Shown: piece after piece, positions 1 to 8,979 of the stretch
Numbering within the stretch: position 1 is the stretch's first letter
Layout: the number at the start of each line of letters is the position of its first letter
NCBI GenBank assembly: GCA_024743315.1
Contig: JANSWU010000001.1
Location: 839,246 to 903,245 of the forward strand
Length of the DNA: 64,000 bases
Direction: 5' to 3'
Source: Hyphomonadaceae bacterium
Lineage (GTDB): Bacteria; Pseudomonadota; Alphaproteobacteria; Caulobacterales; Hyphomonadaceae
Made by a program: the position numbers and the translations under genes
Notes under the pieces: model-generated
What the model saw: the letters and a program-made list of their open reading frames with translations, nothing else
What the model was told of the DNA's origin: nothing
Database searches by the model: none

Positions 1-2733
1 AGATTTTGAAAATGCGCTTTGCAGTTTTTCAATGCCTGGGTCCTCACGGAACGCGAGCAAGTTCCCCCATGAATTGGATGGGATATCGATGCCGGGATAC
101 GCCGTAACGCGGCGCCAATCATGCGCTACTCCATACCGAATGATCGGATGCCATTCACTGACATAGACGGTATATCCCCTTGCTCTGAGATAATCCGCGA
201 TATCCTGCCAGGTGTGACCCATAGGGACGGTCTTATAGTCTTCGTATTCACACTCGATGACCTCAGGCTTGATACGATCCCAGGGAACGCCTTTGAGCAC
301 AGAGAAATCGAATCCTTCAACGTCAATTTTGAGGAAATCGATTTTTGAAATTTTATACTCTTCAACGATGTGCTCAATGGTCGTTACTTGGACCGTATTC
401 GACTTTTCATGAGATTCTCGGAACGCGTGCAAACCACTGATGCCAGAGCTTTCCTCTGAAGTAAAAAAGGCAACACCTTCGTTCGGTTGGTCGCTTACGG
501 CTCGAGGATCGATGGTTAGGTTTGAGCGATCGCCGAACTTTTTCCGAAGGTGGTTTTCACGATTATCTATGTCCGGTTCGAAGCAATGAACTCGCCAATT
601 TCGATTCACAAAATGCTTAGCACTATGGCCCCTGTGGGCGCCAACATCCAACATTATCCGAAGCGTTTTATCATCGGGAAACAGAGTCGAAATGACTTGC
701 GTTTCATCCAGGGTCATGTGCGCGTCACGCTCAAAATCCTTGAGCACCTTCGTCGCCAAGACAGAATGTAGGTCTTTGCGAGCATAGATCCTTGGATGGG
801 GTCCAATATCAGTGTCGAAGATCTCCCGATCCAACTGCTCAAATTTTGTGCGATTGGCAGTGTGCCACTGTTTGATTTGGTGTTCAAAGCTTTGGAGATT
901 GTCAGTTGCGGCAGAAACCGATTGCGAAAGCGCTTCTTCAAGTGTGTTGGTTCCGACGAGATAAATTTGCTGGAACCCTAAATGTTCCGCCAATTGAATT
1001 GCGGCATTGACCTCGGAACTTGGACCCGACAATTCCAGATCCGCATTCTCTGGGTCACTACCGACGGTTGCGGAACCTTCTCGGCGTCCGAAATATGAAA
1101 CGTCTGCACCTTCTCTAATCTGCGTTTTGTTGTCTCTGTGGACGAATAGATGTGATCCCGTAATGCTGTTCAGCGAAACGGCGTGCTCCTTCCTTTCCCC
1201 CAGATGCTCAATCACAACATAGTCCGGTTTGCCACCTTGTGATCTGAAGTATTCAGCGTTGCTGCCGGTCACGATTGTGAATTCCGAATCGAGGATGTGC
1301 AGGGGTGTGTTTCTCACACTTCTCCCGCTCCCGACTATGAAGACTCGCTTGCCTTTGAATCTGTCTTTTTGCGAGGCTATCGGCGCAACATAATTGCTGA
1401 TCGAATTCGACGTCGAGCTCGGCGCTCGCCCTGCAATTGAACGTGAGTTTGGGGTTACCTGATTGGCTCGTCTTTCTAACGAGTCAGAATATGCATCTTG
1501 CATCAATTGTGCGCTCTTTTTCCACGAAAACTCTTTTGCCCGGCGCTCGCCTTTGGTGCTGAGCCCTTGCGAGACGTGCTCATTTTTCAGGACCGTGGAC
1601 AGTCCTTTGGCGATCGCATCAATCGATTTGGGGTCGACGCAAATGGCCGCATCTCCGACCACTTCTTTGAGTGGAGGGCGGTCTGAAGTTATCACGGGCA
1701 CGCCGCAGCGCATTGCTTCTAAAACGGGAAGCCCAAAGCCCTCGTCCAATGATGGATAGCAAAATGCGGACGCATCCGAGTAGAGTGATGGCAAATCTTG
1801 ATAATCCACATAGCCAGCCTGGATGATCCGTCGCCCAAAGTCGCCAGCACCTTTCGCTCGCTCAATGATTTCCTCGTAAAGCCAGCCTTTGCTGCCAGCT
1901 AGAACAAGGTACACATCTGATAATTGCGCATCCTTTTGCAGTTCAACAAACGCATCAATGACCGCACTCATATTCTTGCGCGGTTCAAGCGTATTTACAC
2001 ATAGCACGTAACGGGCATCGTTCGGTATGCCATACTTCGATCTGGTCGTCTGGAGTATGTCTCGGTCGTGCACTTTCTCAAAATGATCCGAGACGCCGAG
2101 CGGGGTGACATAAATCTGATCTTCCCGAATGTTTTTAAAGAAAGCCAGCACATCCTTTTTAACGGCTTCCGTGCTCACCGTTATTGAGTGTTGAGCTTGT
2201 ACGGACGAAAGGAGCGTTCGCAGATACTGGCCGAGAGGGTTAGGGTCGCCGTCTGGCACAAACCAATCTGGGTTTTTCAGCGCTATCAGGTCGTAAACGG
2301 TTAGGAATACCTGCGCGCGGGCGTGTTTGGGAAGTGTTTCAGCGCCACGCCAATTTACATGATAAATGTCGTATTCGCCGGAATTATACAATGCGCTTGG
2401 TTGATAGCAGTTTGCAAAATAGTCGTGCACGCTTGTTTGCAGCGAGCTCTGCTCAAACCGGCTTGAGTGAAGAGCGCTCGTCAGTCTCGGACTGGAAATG
2501 GATGTGTCGGAAGCCGACAGCGGAAACTGTTCGAGGCGAATTTTCTGCGTGTCTTCGATATAGCGAATGGCTTTTCTGTATTGAGATTCCGCAGTGCAAA
2601 AATCGACCCGGCCATTGAGCGTATCGTTGAGCGCCAGCCCCATCGCCTCGGTGTGATTGTAAATCCCGGTCGGACTCACTCCTGGAGCACAGTGTATGTG
2701 TCCAAGCGTGGTAATGTCATAAAGGACGCGCAT
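1..2733 (-). CDS. GT4 glycosyltransferase - DUF115 - FkbM methyltransferase fusion (partial, continues past left edge)
   Basis: A reading frame opens at ATG 2731-2733 (AGGA seven bases upstream) and stays open for 911 codons to the window edge, so the C-terminus is missing. Residues about 1-400 are a GT4/GT-B glycosyltransferase: EPRKN at 250-254 and the E-x7-E nucleotide-sugar motif E331/E339 within DEGFGLPVLE. Residues about 455-670 hold a Rossmann-like DUF115 (MptE-like) core with FIVGSGRS around 465-472. From about 690 there is an FkbM-type SAM methyltransferase, with DVGAHRG from D696 and LKIDVEGFD around 802-809. The predicted role is to transfer a sugar and O-methylate a surface glycan in the cytoplasm; the exact substrate cannot be read. 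It follows the next upstream gene by only 9 bases, so the two are probably co-transcribed. The fusion of three usually separate activities is the odd feature. Confidence 0.85.
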   Translation of the reverse strand, partial: MRVLYDITTLGHIHCAPGVSPTGIYNHTEAMGLALNDTLNGRVDFCTAESQYRKAIRYIEDTQKIRLEQFPLSASDTSISSPRLTSALHSSRFEQSSLQTSVHDYFANCYQPSALYNSGEYDIYHVNWRGAETLPKHARAQVFLTVYDLIALKNPDWFVPDGDPNPLGQYLRTLLSSVQAQHSITVSTEAVKKDVLAFFKNIREDQIYVTPLGVSDHFEKVHDRDILQTTRSKYGIPNDARYVLCVNTLEPRKNMSAVIDAFVELQKDAQLSDVYLVLAGSKGWLYEEIIERAKGAGDFGRRIIQAGYVDYQDLPSLYSDASAFCYPSLDEGFGLPVLEAMRCGVPVITSDRPPLKEVVGDAAICVDPKSIDAIAKGLSTVLKNEHVSQGLSTKGERRAKEFSWKKSAQLMQDAYSDSLERRANQVTPNSRSIAGRAPSSTSNSISNYVAPIASQKDRFKGKRVFIVGSGRSVRNTPLHILDSEFTIVTGSNAEYFRSQGGKPDYVVIEHLGERKEHAVSLNSITGSHLFVHRDNKTQIREGADVSYFGRREGSATVGSDPENADLELSGPSSEVNAAIQLAEHLGFQQIYLVGTNTLEEALSQSVSAATDNLQSFEHQIKQWHTANRTKFEQLDREIFDTDIGPHPRIYARKDLHSVLATKVLKDFERDAHMTLDETQVISTLFPDDKTLRIMLDVGAHRGHSAKHFVNRNWRVHCFEPDIDNRENHLRKKFGDRSNLTIDPRAVSDQPNEGVAFFTSEESSGISGLHAFRESHEKSNTVQVTTIEHIVEEYKISKIDFLKIDVEGFDFSVLKGVPWDRIKPEVIECEYEDYKTVPMGHTWQDIADYLRARGYTVYVSEWHPIIRYGVAHDWRRVTAYPGIDIPSNSWGNLLAFREDPGIEKLQSAFSKS

Positions 2734-2742
2734 GTGTGTATC

Positions 2743-4275
2743 CTAGAAGAGTGAGTTAAAGTCGACGCGCTGGACTTGATCTAATTCTCCTCCGACCGTG
2801 GCATTAAGCAGTTTCCCGCCGCGTTGTTCGATGTAGGAGGCCGCGCGAGCAAACCCAATTTTCATATCTCGCACGTTGGGGCTATGCCATTTTTTTCCAG
2901 CGCCAAAATACCGCGGGTCAAAATGGTTTTGGTCATCGTCCTTGGTGCTTTCAAGGTTTAGCTTTACGCCGTCGCCGAAGATATCTTCTCCAGATTGCAC
3001 AACTGTTTTAGGTACGCTGTACGAGACATCTGTTCCGATTAGGTAAATCTCGCGAAAGCCCATGAAGAATGCAAGCTCAATCGCCATTGTCGCGATGGTG
3101 CCACCGCCCCCGAAGCCAGTGAAAGGCACAGTGGGCTCGAAGCAAGACTCAAACCCGTCATAAAATCCTTTGGTGTGGTGCCAATAATGGTTCGGTTTTT
3201 CCCCCAGAAGTTTCTTGTATCGGGCTGAGAAGAACTTGTACTCAATATCAAGATTTGCAAATTCCTCTTGATTATCAGGGACAACCCTCACATCAAATGC
3301 TGTGAAGAATGTTGGTCGCCAGCTCACGCGCTCAAAGAGCAGGGATATTCGGTTCAGGCCGAAAACAAATTCACCCTCAAGCTTTTCAAGCGGGGTTTTA
3401 TTGAGGCTTGGCCCATTCCCCATGACGAAAATTCGCTCGCCCGAAAACTTGTTTTGAAGCGAAGTTAAGCGGTCAATGTCTATCAAAGTAAGAGGCTCTC
3501 CGGTGACCGGAGTGAAAATGGGTTTCGTGGCTTTCGTGCGTTCTTGTCTGAGGATTTCGGCGAATGCATCTATGAAACTGGTTTGGGCATCCGAAGGGAA
3601 GAGGCTTATCGACTTGGATTGGTACCAATACAATGGCTCGGTCGTCGAGCGATTGATGAGTCGAAATCCTATGCGACATGTATCGGATTTTTCTGAAAGA
3701 TCGATTTCGGTATTTGCAAATCGATTAAAACCTGGCTCGAGGGCTGTATGATTTAAGATTATGCCCGAATCCAGATCGCAAATCTCAATTAAATCATTGC
3801 TTTCGGAGACTTTGTCATACTCTGAGGTTATGAGGTATTTACAACCAGGAGCGAGTGTCAATTGGCCGAATTCAACCACCTCTTGCTCTGAATCCCCGAC
3901 GCATGGGGTCACCTCAATTCGCTGCACAAACTTTCCATCGATGAGGGTGGAATCAACATCGGTCTCGCTGGGCAAAAGCGTTGATATCATTTTTGCTTCC
4001 GCACTCGCTTTGGACTTGGCGAGGTCTATGGCGCCGGCGACAAGCTCATAATCTTCCGGGGACCATGACCTGGAAATGCGGTCAAAGTTTTCGACCAAAG
4101 TCAAAACGGCAATGGTCTTTTCCGAACTCGTGGCAGAATCGTCGGTAATGCGCGAAAGCAGAAATCTGCCCCAATCGTTCTCGCCGCCAGATTTAAAAAT
4201 CGATAACCGTTGATTTGTGATGTCTGAATTCAGCGCATGGTCGTGTGTTGATCTTCTATCTTCATTTACTGTCAT
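2743..4275 (-). CDS. DUF115 (MptE-like) family protein of the glycan cluster
   Basis: A 510-residue protein. ATG 4273-4275 is chosen because it has GGA seven bases upstream and avoids the long overlap with the neighbouring glycosyltransferase that a start at 4398 would create. The N-terminal half (about 110-240) looks like a beta-sandwich with no family I can name. The C-terminal half is the DUF115 core: FVMGNGPSLN around 283-292 and a second motif LIGTDVSYS around D416, both expected to bind a nucleotide or phosphate. DUF115 proteins occur in flagellin- and capsule-modification clusters and share a fold with 6-hydroxymethylpterin pyrophosphokinase; some are regarded as sugar transferases. 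The enzymatic activity here is unknown. It sits between the GT4 gene (46-bp gap) and the giant GT4-DUF115-FkbM gene (9-bp gap), most likely in one operon. Confidence 0.8.
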   Translation of the reverse strand: MTVNEDRRSTHDHALNSDITNQRLSIFKSGGENDWGRFLLSRITDDSATSSEKTIAVLTLVENFDRISRSWSPEDYELVAGAIDLAKSKASAEAKMISTLLPSETDVDSTLIDGKFVQRIEVTPCVGDSEQEVVEFGQLTLAPGCKYLITSEYDKVSESNDLIEICDLDSGIILNHTALEPGFNRFANTEIDLSEKSDTCRIGFRLINRSTTEPLYWYQSKSISLFPSDAQTSFIDAFAEILRQERTKATKPIFTPVTGEPLTLIDIDRLTSLQNKFSGERIFVMGNGPSLNKTPLEKLEGEFVFGLNRISLLFERVSWRPTFFTAFDVRVVPDNQEEFANLDIEYKFFSARYKKLLGEKPNHYWHHTKGFYDGFESCFEPTVPFTGFGGGGTIATMAIELAFFMGFREIYLIGTDVSYSVPKTVVQSGEDIFGDGVKLNLESTKDDDQNHFDPRYFGAGKKWHSPNVRDMKIGFARAASYIEQRGGKLLNATVGGELDQVQRVDFNSLF

Positions 4276-4321
4276 CTTAATTTCCAATCCGGTCACACTG
4301 GTTCTCAGTGCCGCTATTCTT

Positions 4322-5464
4322 CTAAAAGTAACCCAGAACTGACCCGTCAACATCAATATGCATTTTCGGCAGGGGCGCTCCGCGAGACAATGACTCAATC
4401 ACAGTATTCCAGAGCTCAGCCGTCCGCGACCAAGTCGCATCATTTATCTTTTCTCTGGCGCGTTTGTTTCGCTCGAACCATTGAGCTGGCTGGCTTTCGC
4501 ATAAAGTAGTGATGGCAGACTGCACATCAGCAATATTGTGAGCATCAAACCAAATCACTTCCGCGCTCACAGATCTGAGATGCATTTTTGCCGCTTCGAT
4601 TGAATTTATCGCCACAGGTTTTCCTGCAGCAATTGCCTCCAGTGCGACATAGGCGCCTCCTTCTGCAAGAGAAGGAATAATCACTCCATCACATTGGTGA
4701 TATTGCTTTATGAGCTCACCATTGGCCAGTCTTCCAAGAAACGAGATCCGGTCAGCGACGCCAAACTCGTCGATGAGGCTGAAGAGCTCCTTTGAAAAAT
4801 TGGAGTCTGAATCGGTGCCTGTGCATAGGATTTCGAACTCCGGCGCAGCATCCCCGAACCGGCTAATCGCTTGTATTAGCGCCTTGTGGTTTTTGTGCTC
4901 CTGAAGCTGCGCTGGATAGAGGAGAGTCTTACGCCCTGTTTTGTTAACAAAGCTCGCGGTCTTGAATGTCGTATCAAGCATCAGCGGGCTGGGTGTCAGA
5001 TACAGGTGACTCAGTTTAATCTGGGCGATGTGCTCCACGCCATAGAATGTTCTTGGAAAGTGGGTCATCACGACCGACGCTTTGGTGAGGTCTTCTTTGA
5101 ACTGACGTTGGAGGCGTTCTGCGTTTGGGTATTTCCATGGGATATCAAAAGCATGGGTGTCATGGCAGATCATTATCGAGGTGTCGCAAATTTCGGAGCG
5201 CTGGAAATGATGGGGCAGAATTTCAATCGCGTTCCGGCCCTCGGCTTCGCTGCTGCGTCGGGCTTCGTCCATCGAGATAATCGAATGAGCGTGGTCTTTT
5301 AGGAGATCAACAGATGAGTTGCGTTCAATCGCGTCAATGTCTTTCGCAACGAAGATAATCTCGTGTCGAAGCCTCAGCTGTGCGCAGATCTGCAATAAGA
5401 AATGCGGCACGCCTAATGCGTTGCCAAATGAGGTTTTGCTGCAATTGACGAATAGCTTTGCCAT
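4322..5464 (-). CDS. Glycosyltransferase family 4 (GT-B)
   Basis: A 380-residue glycosyltransferase with GT-B fold, predicted to add one sugar to a lipid-linked or protein-linked glycan on the cytoplasmic side. The C-terminal donor domain shows LLYPAQLQEHKNH (about 195-207), SFLGRLANGEL and the E-x7-E pair E268/E276 in AEGGAYVALEAIAAGKP. It starts at ATG 5462-5464 and ends at TAG 4322. It is the first gene of a leftward unit with two DUF115 proteins, diverging from another DUF115 gene across a 229-bp gap. No membrane segment or signal peptide is visible. The family call is secure; donor and acceptor sugars cannot be predicted. Confidence 0.9.
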   Translation of the reverse strand: MAKLFVNCSKTSFGNALGVPHFLLQICAQLRLRHEIIFVAKDIDAIERNSSVDLLKDHAHSIISMDEARRSSEAEGRNAIEILPHHFQRSEICDTSIMICHDTHAFDIPWKYPNAERLQRQFKEDLTKASVVMTHFPRTFYGVEHIAQIKLSHLYLTPSPLMLDTTFKTASFVNKTGRKTLLYPAQLQEHKNHKALIQAISRFGDAAPEFEILCTGTDSDSNFSKELFSLIDEFGVADRISFLGRLANGELIKQYHQCDGVIIPSLAEGGAYVALEAIAAGKPVAINSIEAAKMHLRSVSAEVIWFDAHNIADVQSAITTLCESQPAQWFERNKRAREKINDATWSRTAELWNTVIESLSRGAPLPKMHIDVDGSVLGYF

Positions 5465-5693
5465 GTTGTCCCGAAGCGCTAGAGTCTAAAACCATAATTG
5501 GCGCCGTTTCCGTGCCGGGTTCTGAAAGCGCAAACCTTCAATGCTTTCAACCATTCTACTGGGTAATTTCGAGCTTTTTTTTGCATCGCTGTAAATTGGG
5601 CAACCAATGGCTTCGTTGGGTCCTTTTGCGGTCGCTACAGACAGTTGCATCGCAGAGACCGATTTTTCTTGTTAAGCGAATGCGTCAACGATA
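5465..5693. promoter_or_regulatory. Divergent intergenic region of the glycan cluster
   Basis: A 229-bp AT-rich gap between the leftward GT4 gene and the rightward DUF115-membrane gene. No coding potential with codon bias is seen. Both promoters must lie here if the two units are independently transcribed, but I cannot fix -35/-10 boxes with confidence. No long inverted repeat was recognised. Confidence 0.4.
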
Positions 5694-7376
5694 ATGACAA
5701 CTACCCGGACACTACCAGCCCCCAAAAGAATTGCCAATTTGGGCGGCATGCTTGCCTTTTATCAGCGATTTTCAATGCACTTCCACTATCCACCCAAAAT
5801 TGTGAAGGCTGGCCCAGATACAGTTTTTGTTTTGGGGAATGGACCGTCTTTGAAGCAAGTGGATTTGCTCGACCTGTCTGGACATCGCACCATTGGCGTG
5901 AACGCGGCATATCGCTACTGGAGAGAAATTGACTGGCGCCCGACCTATTATGCCTGCTTGGACGAAGTCGTGGGCATGTCCCATATCGAGGCCATTGAGG
6001 AGCTCATATGCGAAGGCAGGATCGAAAAATTCCTGTTAAGGGACAATCTCATTCGGGCGTTGGGGACGATTGGAACTGCCCACCAAGTTTCATCCTATGA
6101 AGCCCTTGCGAAGCGCGATCTTTTATTTAGTGATCCGCTCATAACAACGGGAAGCGGGGCAGCGCTCTGGGGCGCCCACTTAGGGTTTCGGACCATTATC
6201 ATAGCGGGAGTGGATGCTGCTTATTCCGAGGTCGTGGAAGGGGCAGCTATTCGTGATGGAATCGAGCTGGAGATCGTCCGCTCCGGTCGCAATCCAAACT
6301 ATTTCTTCGATTCCTATCAGCAGCCAGGCGACCGGTATAATCGACCTAATCCAGCGCCAGATTTGCATATTAATGCTTGGCACTCCGCGGCCTGCAAAAT
6401 ATACGCGCACACTCAGACAAATGTGTTTAATGCCAATCATGGCTCAGCGGTGCGTCATTTCCCTTATGTGACGTTTCCCGAGGTTCTCAGTGAGGGGTCA
6501 GCCGTCACGCCTCCATTAGATCCGATAATGGACCCAAGAGAAATGAATTCTGATCCATTGAGCGAAACAAGCATATCCCTTCGCCGGAGAGTTCTGAACA
6601 AGGAAAGCAAACGAATTACATTGATAATCGTTGCGTTCGTGTTTCTCATTTTGCTCTCCTTGTGGGCCTTTGAGCTTGAACGCTCGACGGCGGCAGCGTT
6701 CAGTCTGCTGATGGTTTTGGTCGCCTTCTTGACGCTGGGACTGGTCTATACGCGGCGGGCAGTTGCGATCCATTTGGGTGATTTGCAGAATGGGCTGGTC
6801 AATCTTACACAAGGCATGTCTCGCACACGTCCAAGCAGGGTAAGCCGGCACTTGGGTGTCGATCTTGCCAGCGATTTTGTGTCACCGCTTTCAGCGAATG
6901 GGGCAGGTGCCGTCGAAATAGATCTCACGGGGTTCTTTGGTGGAGATGGCTGGCACTTTGCAGAACCTCACGGGCGTTGGGCGGGCAAAGCGGCGGTCTC
7001 GCGTATTTGCCTTGGCAACTTAGAGCCTGGAACATATGAATTTGAGATTGTTGTTGTTTCAGCGGAGCTCGAAGATTGGACAAATCAGATCGAAATCAGA
7101 GTCAATGGTTCTGCACTGCCGTTTCGTCATCGAAGCGACGAACATTCCACACGCAGCATACGCAGACTAATTCGTCCGCAGGCCATTTCGGACAGTGCAG
7201 TGTTCCCGAGCGTGATATTTGGTCAGTTCGACGTCACTAAACGCGGATCAGAAAATCGAGAAGTTTTGCTGGAAATTACCCAGAAACCCGGTCAAGTGGA
7301 CGCCGAAGCGCGCGGTCTGGATGATCGCAATCTCACGATTTGCGTTTCAAAAGTCACCCTTTCTCGCAGAACATAG
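5694..7376 (+). CDS. DUF115 protein with two membrane segments and a C-terminal beta domain
   Basis: A 560-residue protein. Residues about 40-270 form a DUF115 (MptE-like) core with FVLGNGPSLK (45-54), a GSGAALWGAH segment and IIIAGVDAAYS as the second motif. Around 307-355 two hydrophobic stretches (IIVAFVFLILLSLWAF and AFSLLMVLVAFLTLGLVY) form a hairpin or two transmembrane helices. The last 170 residues look like a beta-sandwich with repeated W/G motifs (DGWHFAEPHGRWAG). The DUF115 core suggests nucleotide or phosphate chemistry on a glycan; the membrane anchor and tail suggest coupling to export, which is inference. It lies 25 bp before the ABC permease gene and probably shares its transcript. 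This is the third DUF115 protein in the cluster and has a different architecture from the other two. Confidence 0.8.
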   Translation: MTTTRTLPAPKRIANLGGMLAFYQRFSMHFHYPPKIVKAGPDTVFVLGNGPSLKQVDLLDLSGHRTIGVNAAYRYWREIDWRPTYYACLDEVVGMSHIEAIEELICEGRIEKFLLRDNLIRALGTIGTAHQVSSYEALAKRDLLFSDPLITTGSGAALWGAHLGFRTIIIAGVDAAYSEVVEGAAIRDGIELEIVRSGRNPNYFFDSYQQPGDRYNRPNPAPDLHINAWHSAACKIYAHTQTNVFNANHGSAVRHFPYVTFPEVLSEGSAVTPPLDPIMDPREMNSDPLSETSISLRRRVLNKESKRITLIIVAFVFLILLSLWAFELERSTAAAFSLLMVLVAFLTLGLVYTRRAVAIHLGDLQNGLVNLTQGMSRTRPSRVSRHLGVDLASDFVSPLSANGAGAVEIDLTGFFGGDGWHFAEPHGRWAGKAAVSRICLGNLEPGTYEFEIVVVSAELEDWTNQIEIRVNGSALPFRHRSDEHSTRSIRRLIRPQAISDSAVFPSVIFGQFDVTKRGSENREVLLEITQKPGQVDAEARGLDDRNLTICVSKVTLSRRT

Positions 7377-7401
7377 TTAGGCACCGCAGGGGTATTATCC
7401 A

Positions 7402-8223
7402 TTGATTGAAAGTCGTCCAAACACTTCCATGCGCCCGAACTTCATGGCTGCGATGCGTGATATCTGGGGCGGCCTCCGAATGCATAGAATTTGGTTCTCG
7501 CTCGCGTGGTTTGAATTCACCAGCACGTATCGCCGTTCTGCATTAGGTGTGCTGTGGATCGCTATGTCTTTTGCTGCCTTTATTTTCGTCAAGTTGATCA
7601 TTTTTTCGTCCTTACTCTCGTCGGACGATGCCAGCTTTTACGATACTTATTTGGTCTTGGGCTTTTTCATCTGGATATATCAGATGCAGTCGATCACTAA
7701 TGCGCCCGATACATTTGTGGCGGCAAAAGGATGGATCATTAGCGAGAACTTACCCCTTTCGCTTTACATATATAAAAGTATTTCGAGAGAATTATTCAAT
7801 CTCGTTCTTACCTTTATAGTCGTTGTTGCAGCAATTATTTATATTGGATATCAGATCGGTGATGGTGTTTTGTATTCGATTATGGGTCTGCTGTTTTTGA
7901 TTATAAATTCGTTCTTTGTGAAACTCTTATTGGGGATCATTGGAACACGAATTCGAGATATCACGCACTTCGTCAGAGCGGTTATGCAGGCGATGTTGTT
8001 TTTGACACCAATATTTTGGCTTCCCGAACAAATGGGCCGATTGATGGATTACCTTTGGTGGAATCCACTATTTCACTATTTGGAAATCTTCAGAGCGCCG
8101 CTCTTAACCGGCGCGTTCCCAACCCAAAGTTGGATATTTGTGCTGAGCTTATGGGCGATCATTGTCGCTTTCGCATTGCTCATGTTCATTCGGTTTAGGC
8201 AACGAATTGTGTTTTGGTTATAG
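7402..8223 (+). CDS. Polysaccharide ABC exporter permease (KpsM/Wzm type, ABC-2)
   Basis: A 273-residue integral membrane protein with about six hydrophobic helices. It is expected to form the channel that exports a lipid-linked polysaccharide across the inner membrane with the ATPase encoded next. ABC-2 family features include the TYRRSALGVLW region near the N-terminus (about 32-43), typical of KpsM/Wzm/TagG permeases, and a conserved LTPIFWLPE loop. The start is TTG 7402, preceded by AGGGG nine bases upstream; the in-frame ATG at 7429 lacks a ribosome-binding site. The gene is AT-rich compared with the genes right of 9 kb. The family call is firm; the specific glycan is not determined. Confidence 0.9.
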   Translation: MIESRPNTSMRPNFMAAMRDIWGGLRMHRIWFSLAWFEFTSTYRRSALGVLWIAMSFAAFIFVKLIIFSSLLSSDDASFYDTYLVLGFFIWIYQMQSITNAPDTFVAAKGWIISENLPLSLYIYKSISRELFNLVLTFIVVVAAIIYIGYQIGDGVLYSIMGLLFLIINSFFVKLLLGIIGTRIRDITHFVRAVMQAMLFLTPIFWLPEQMGRLMDYLWWNPLFHYLEIFRAPLLTGAFPTQSWIFVLSLWAIIVAFALLMFIRFRQRIVFWL

Positions 8224-8228
8224 AGCAA

Positions 8229-8963
8229 ATGGCGCGCATCCTAGTCGAAAATTTAAATCTGCATTATCCGCTTTCGGCGTCGCGCCCCGGTGGAAAAATG
8301 TCCGGTGCGACAGTCGCTGAGAATTTGATCCACATTAACAACAAGGCCTTCGTTTGGGCGCTGCGAGACCTGACGTTCAGCATTGAGCGTGGTCAACGTG
8401 TAGGGTTGATAGGTAGAAACGGGTCGGGCAAATCGACTCTGCTGCGTGCATTAGCCGGCATATACTCCCCAACGAGTGGTCGTGTTTTGCATGAAGGCAA
8501 AATATCATCGATGTTCAATCTTAGCCTCGGGATCCAGCCTGATGCGACCGGGATCGAAAACATTATCATTCGTGGATTGGTGAAAGGTTGGTCACGCGCA
8601 GAGATTAGACGAAAGATTCCCGAGATCACAGCATTTAGCGAGCTCGAAAAAGTTATTGATTTGCCCGTCAGAACATACTCGGACGGTATGCGAATGCGCC
8701 TGCTTTTTGCTATCGCGACGTCGTTCTCTCCAGAAATTCTTCTTCTTGATGAATGGATTGGTGCCGGCGATGCACAATTTCAGAAAAAGGCTGCTGAACG
8801 CATGGAGGCCCTGGTAGATGAGGCTGGGATCACTGTTATCGCTAGTCATAATCGCAATTTGATTAGGCGAGTTTGCGATTTGGGCATTTGGCTGGACAAC
8901 GGCATTATGCGAGCAATGGGCCCGATCCAAGACGTTTACCAGCAAATGGACCAGTCCCAATAA
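8229..8963 (+). CDS. Polysaccharide ABC exporter ATPase (KpsT/Wzt type)
   Basis: A 244-residue nucleotide-binding subunit pairing with the preceding permease. Walker A is GRNGSGKST, the signature region is YSDGMRMRL and Walker B is ILLLDEWIGAGD, a sequence typical of KpsT/Wzt ATPases. It lacks the long C-terminal glycan-recognition domain of O-antigen-type Wzt, so it is closer in size to capsule KpsT. ATG 8229 gives a 5-bp gap after the permease stop; an upstream TTG at 8214 would overlap that gene and is also possible. It ends 16 bp before the convergent manC-type gene. Confidence 0.9.
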   Translation: MARILVENLNLHYPLSASRPGGKMSGATVAENLIHINNKAFVWALRDLTFSIERGQRVGLIGRNGSGKSTLLRALAGIYSPTSGRVLHEGKISSMFNLSLGIQPDATGIENIIIRGLVKGWSRAEIRRKIPEITAFSELEKVIDLPVRTYSDGMRMRLLFAIATSFSPEILLLDEWIGAGDAQFQKKAAERMEALVDEAGITVIASHNRNLIRRVCDLGIWLDNGIMRAMGPIQDVYQQMDQSQ

Positions 8964-8979
8964 CGCGCTATCGATGTCT

